Origin: Bacillota bacterium
GTDB lineage: Bacteria; Bacillota; Clostridia; Lachnospirales; Lachnospiraceae
DNA length: 16,526 nucleotides
Reading direction: 5' to 3'
Assembly (NCBI GenBank): GCA_023418475.1
Contig: JAEZZO010000028.1
Coordinates: 1 to 16,526, forward strand
The translations under genes were made by a program, and so were the position numbers. Shown piece after piece: positions 15,126 through 16,526 of the stretch. Numbering within the stretch: the stretch's first letter is position 1; each line of letters begins with the position of its first letter. The notes beneath the pieces were generated by a model. That model saw nothing but the letters and a program-made list of their open reading frames with translations, searched no databases and had not been told where the DNA came from.

Positions 15126-16049
15126 TTATTCCTCAACAAAATATTTCAGTAATTCCTTGTATCTATCCTGTGCCGAATAACAAATATCTATCAGATACCC
15201 TCTTTCCTGCTGAAATTCTTGTAATCCTCTATCATAAAACAACTTATTCTGCTCATCAATAATAAATGGAGTTATCCCATTTTTTAGACATTCTTTAAAA
15301 ATAATCATTCGTCCAACTCTTCCATTTCCATCTTGAAAAGGATGGATTGTTTCAAAGTTGTAATGAAATTCTATAATATCTTCAAAGGTAACTTTTATGA
15401 TTTGACTATAATTTATTAGTAACCTTGCCATTTCACCTTTTACTGCAGAAGGAGCAGCTGTTTTTTTATCTCCGATCATATTAGGTTTCTTTTTATAATC
15501 ACCCACATGAAACCAATCTTTTCTACTATCGGAAGTATTACTTTTTAATATTTTGTGGAATTCTTTTATAATGTCCTCGGACAGCTCTTGATCTGCTATT
15601 TCTAACATATAATCAAAACACTGAAAATGATTGATAGTCTCCATGATATCATCAATGGAAGCTGTCTCCTCCTTACCAGTTGCAATTGTATTCGTTTCAT
15701 ATATATATCTGGTTTGATCTTCAGACAGCTTGCTTCCTTCCATACGATTTGAATTATATGCTAACTTAACTTGTGTCTGGTGATATAAACCACCCTTTAG
15801 CTTCATTTCTTTTTCTTCCCGCAGCAGGTTAAGTACCGTATTGTCAATGCTGTTACTAATCTCCATAATATCACCCGGCTGGCAATTTAACACCTTACAA
15901 ATTTCCTCAATTATATTCATTGATATATTTTCATTTTTTGAAAGCTTTGCCATTGTAGTGGATGACATTCCTATTCTTTTTTGCAATTCAGTTTTAGACA
16001 TATTTTTATTTGAAAGTATCTGAAATAGTTTTGCATAATGAATCGACAT
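15126..16049 (-). CDS. HTH-Fic protein, self-inhibited AMP transferase
   Basis: A 307-residue fusion of an N-terminal Cro/C1-type HTH (about 1-66) and a Fic domain. The Fic motif is HPFQDGNGRVGR (236-247), complete with catalytic His236. Fic enzymes typically transfer AMP from ATP to a protein hydroxyl. An inhibitory helix motif, SNRMEG (100-105), matches (S/T)xxxE(G/N) upstream of the Fic core, placing it in class II, where Glu104 would block ATP gamma-phosphate binding. No separate antitoxin gene is needed or seen. The start was moved to the ATG at 16049, where GGAGG lies nine bases upstream; a longer frame to 16088 lacks one. Twin perfect palindromes over the promoter suggest autoregulation by the HTH. 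Confidence 0.92.
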   Translation of the reverse strand: MSIHYAKLFQILSNKNMSKTELQKRIGMSSTTMAKLSKNENISMNIIEEICKVLNCQPGDIMEISNSIDNTVLNLLREEKEMKLKGGLYHQTQVKLAYNSNRMEGSKLSEDQTRYIYETNTIATGKEETASIDDIMETINHFQCFDYMLEIADQELSEDIIKEFHKILKSNTSDSRKDWFHVGDYKKKPNMIGDKKTAAPSAVKGEMARLLINYSQIIKVTFEDIIEFHYNFETIHPFQDGNGRVGRMIIFKECLKNGITPFIIDEQNKLFYDRGLQEFQQERGYLIDICYSAQDRYKELLKYFVEE

Positions 16050-16153
16050 TATTCCTATCCTCCATTTTCTGCATATATCTTTGTGCATCCAAGTGATATA
16101 CTAAGATTCCCAAATGCATAATCGATTTTTTATCTGCTTTCGCACTCAATGTT

Positions 16154-16182
16154 ATTATACCACTTTTCTTTATAATTATAAA
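16154..16182 (-). promoter_or_regulatory. Promoter of the HTH-Fic gene
   Basis: On the minus strand, TTTATA (16177-16182) and consensus TATAAT (16154-16159) are 17 bases apart. The -35 box lies inside the proximal 16-bp palindrome, so a protein bound there should block RNA polymerase. The predicted leader is about 100 bases. Confidence 0.55.
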
Positions 16183-16212
16183 GTTTATATGCATATCTTT
16201 ATAATTATAAAG
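16168..16212. promoter_or_regulatory. Twin perfect 16-bp palindromes, probable operators
   Basis: CTTTATAATTATAAAG occurs twice, identical and each a perfect palindrome, at 16168-16183 and 16197-16212. The centres are 29 bases apart, close to three helical turns, so two dimers would lie on about the same DNA face. The proximal copy covers the predicted -35 box of the HTH-Fic gene. The word was not seen elsewhere in the window. Binding by the encoded HTH is inferred. Confidence 0.65.
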
Positions 16213-16400
16213 TTATTTGCAGGTAGAATGACATTCTCGAAAGACAAACTCGCCTTGAAATTATGAATTATTATATTAGAGAACGACTTAGTATCGCATT
16301 CCATTACCATACGTGAAGTAATGGAATTTAGATAGGTTGTGAATTGTACCCAAACAATACGTTACTGTTCACTGGCATGTCATATTCCATTGCGGTGCAT
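16213..16400. other. Intergenic region with a small inverted repeat
   Basis: No gene is seen. ATTCCATTAC (16298-16307) and GTAATGGAAT (16318-16327) form a perfect 10-bp inverted repeat with a 10-base loop, without a T-tract on either side. ATTCCATT recurs at 16384-16391. The bases from 16367 onward belong to the repeat family also seen at 9130-9190. Confidence 0.45.
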
Positions 16401-16526
16401 CCTGTAAGTACTTCCGAAACGGAGCCGCTCTCGCTTAGTTGCATTACGCAGCGGTACATAAGGTCCTAAAACACAGGACCTAAGTACCGGCGAATGCAAA
16501 TACTCCTTTTCGGAAGTACTTACCGG
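16401..16526 (+). repeat. Long nested palindromic repeat, cut by the window end
   Basis: The outer arms 16401-16424 and 16503-16526 pair at 22 of 24 positions. Inside, TTGCATT (16439-16445) pairs with AATGCAA (16493-16499), CGGTAC (16452-16457) with GTACCG (16484-16489), and AGGTCCT (16461-16467) with AGGACCT (16475-16481) around a 7-base loop. The whole 126 bases can therefore form one branched or bulged hairpin. The window ends exactly on the right arm, so pairing may extend with GTGCAT at 16395-16400. A diverged partial copy lies at 9130-9190. No ORF is present. It may be a MITE-like or REP-like dispersed element. Confidence 0.75.

Noticed and set aside
16006..16194. Minus-strand 62-codon frame upstream of the HTH-Fic gene as an antitoxin
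   Set aside because: It overlaps the HTH-Fic start in another frame, has no ribosome binding site, spans the promoter and palindromes and resembles no antitoxin. The Fic protein carries its own inhibitory motif.
1..16526. tRNA, rRNA, insertion sequence or prophage genes
   Set aside because: No tRNA-like cloverleaf, rRNA segment, transposase, integrase or phage structural motif was recognised on reading both strands.

Overview
The window is low-GC, AT-rich bacterial DNA with Gram-positive (Firmicutes) signals: strong AGGAGG-type ribosome binding sites, GTG and TTG starts, U-tailed terminators, a YhaM-type exoribonuclease, an RlmD/RlmCD-type rRNA methyltransferase and a GH43 glycosidase. This gene mix fits a Clostridia/Lachnospiraceae-like anaerobe. 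The taxon is inferred, because no rRNA or tRNA gene is present. Most genes lie on the minus strand. Three plus-strand units interrupt them: a small-peptide pair, a K+ channel and a GH43 enzyme.

Layout. Positions 1-3278 hold a minus-strand cassette: an OmpR-type response regulator (GTG start), a histidine kinase (TTG start, 4-nt overlap) and a lipoprotein, closed by a terminator at 342-375. Positions 3546-3980 carry a near-consensus promoter and two very small plus-strand ORFs. The second has a RiPP-leader-like LTDEELE...AAG stretch. They converge on a radical SAM/SPASM-like enzyme (4008-5357). Next come an orphan cytosolic protein (5589-6038) and the frameshifted 3' remnant of a methyltransferase gene (6099-6385). 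Positions 6471-9084 form an RNA-metabolism operon (yhaM then rlmD) with its own promoter and terminator. Positions 9219-10737 hold an HtrA-like membrane-anchored PDZ protein that has lost catalytic His and Asp, with a promoter and a palindrome upstream. A small two-knuckle zinc-ribbon-like protein (10800-11120) follows.

The plus-strand genes at 11679-13886 encode a TVGYGD potassium channel and an intracellular GH43-like enzyme. Beyond the GH43 gene lies a 184-bp element: three 32-bp tandem units, each able to form a hairpin, bracketed by an 18-bp inverted repeat. The minus-strand genes after it encode an APH/choline-kinase-fold phosphotransferase and an HTH-Fic protein. Two identical perfect 16-bp palindromes precede the HTH-Fic gene, one of them over the predicted -35 box. 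The last 126 bases fold almost completely into one long nested hairpin, and a diverged piece of the same repeat sits at 9130-9190.

Best candidates for something undescribed are the small-peptide/radical SAM locus (3546-5357), the self-contained HTH-Fic unit with twin operators (15126-16212), the hairpin-repeat array (13948-14131) and the terminal palindromic element (16401-16526). Functions are read from motifs only. No database search was possible.
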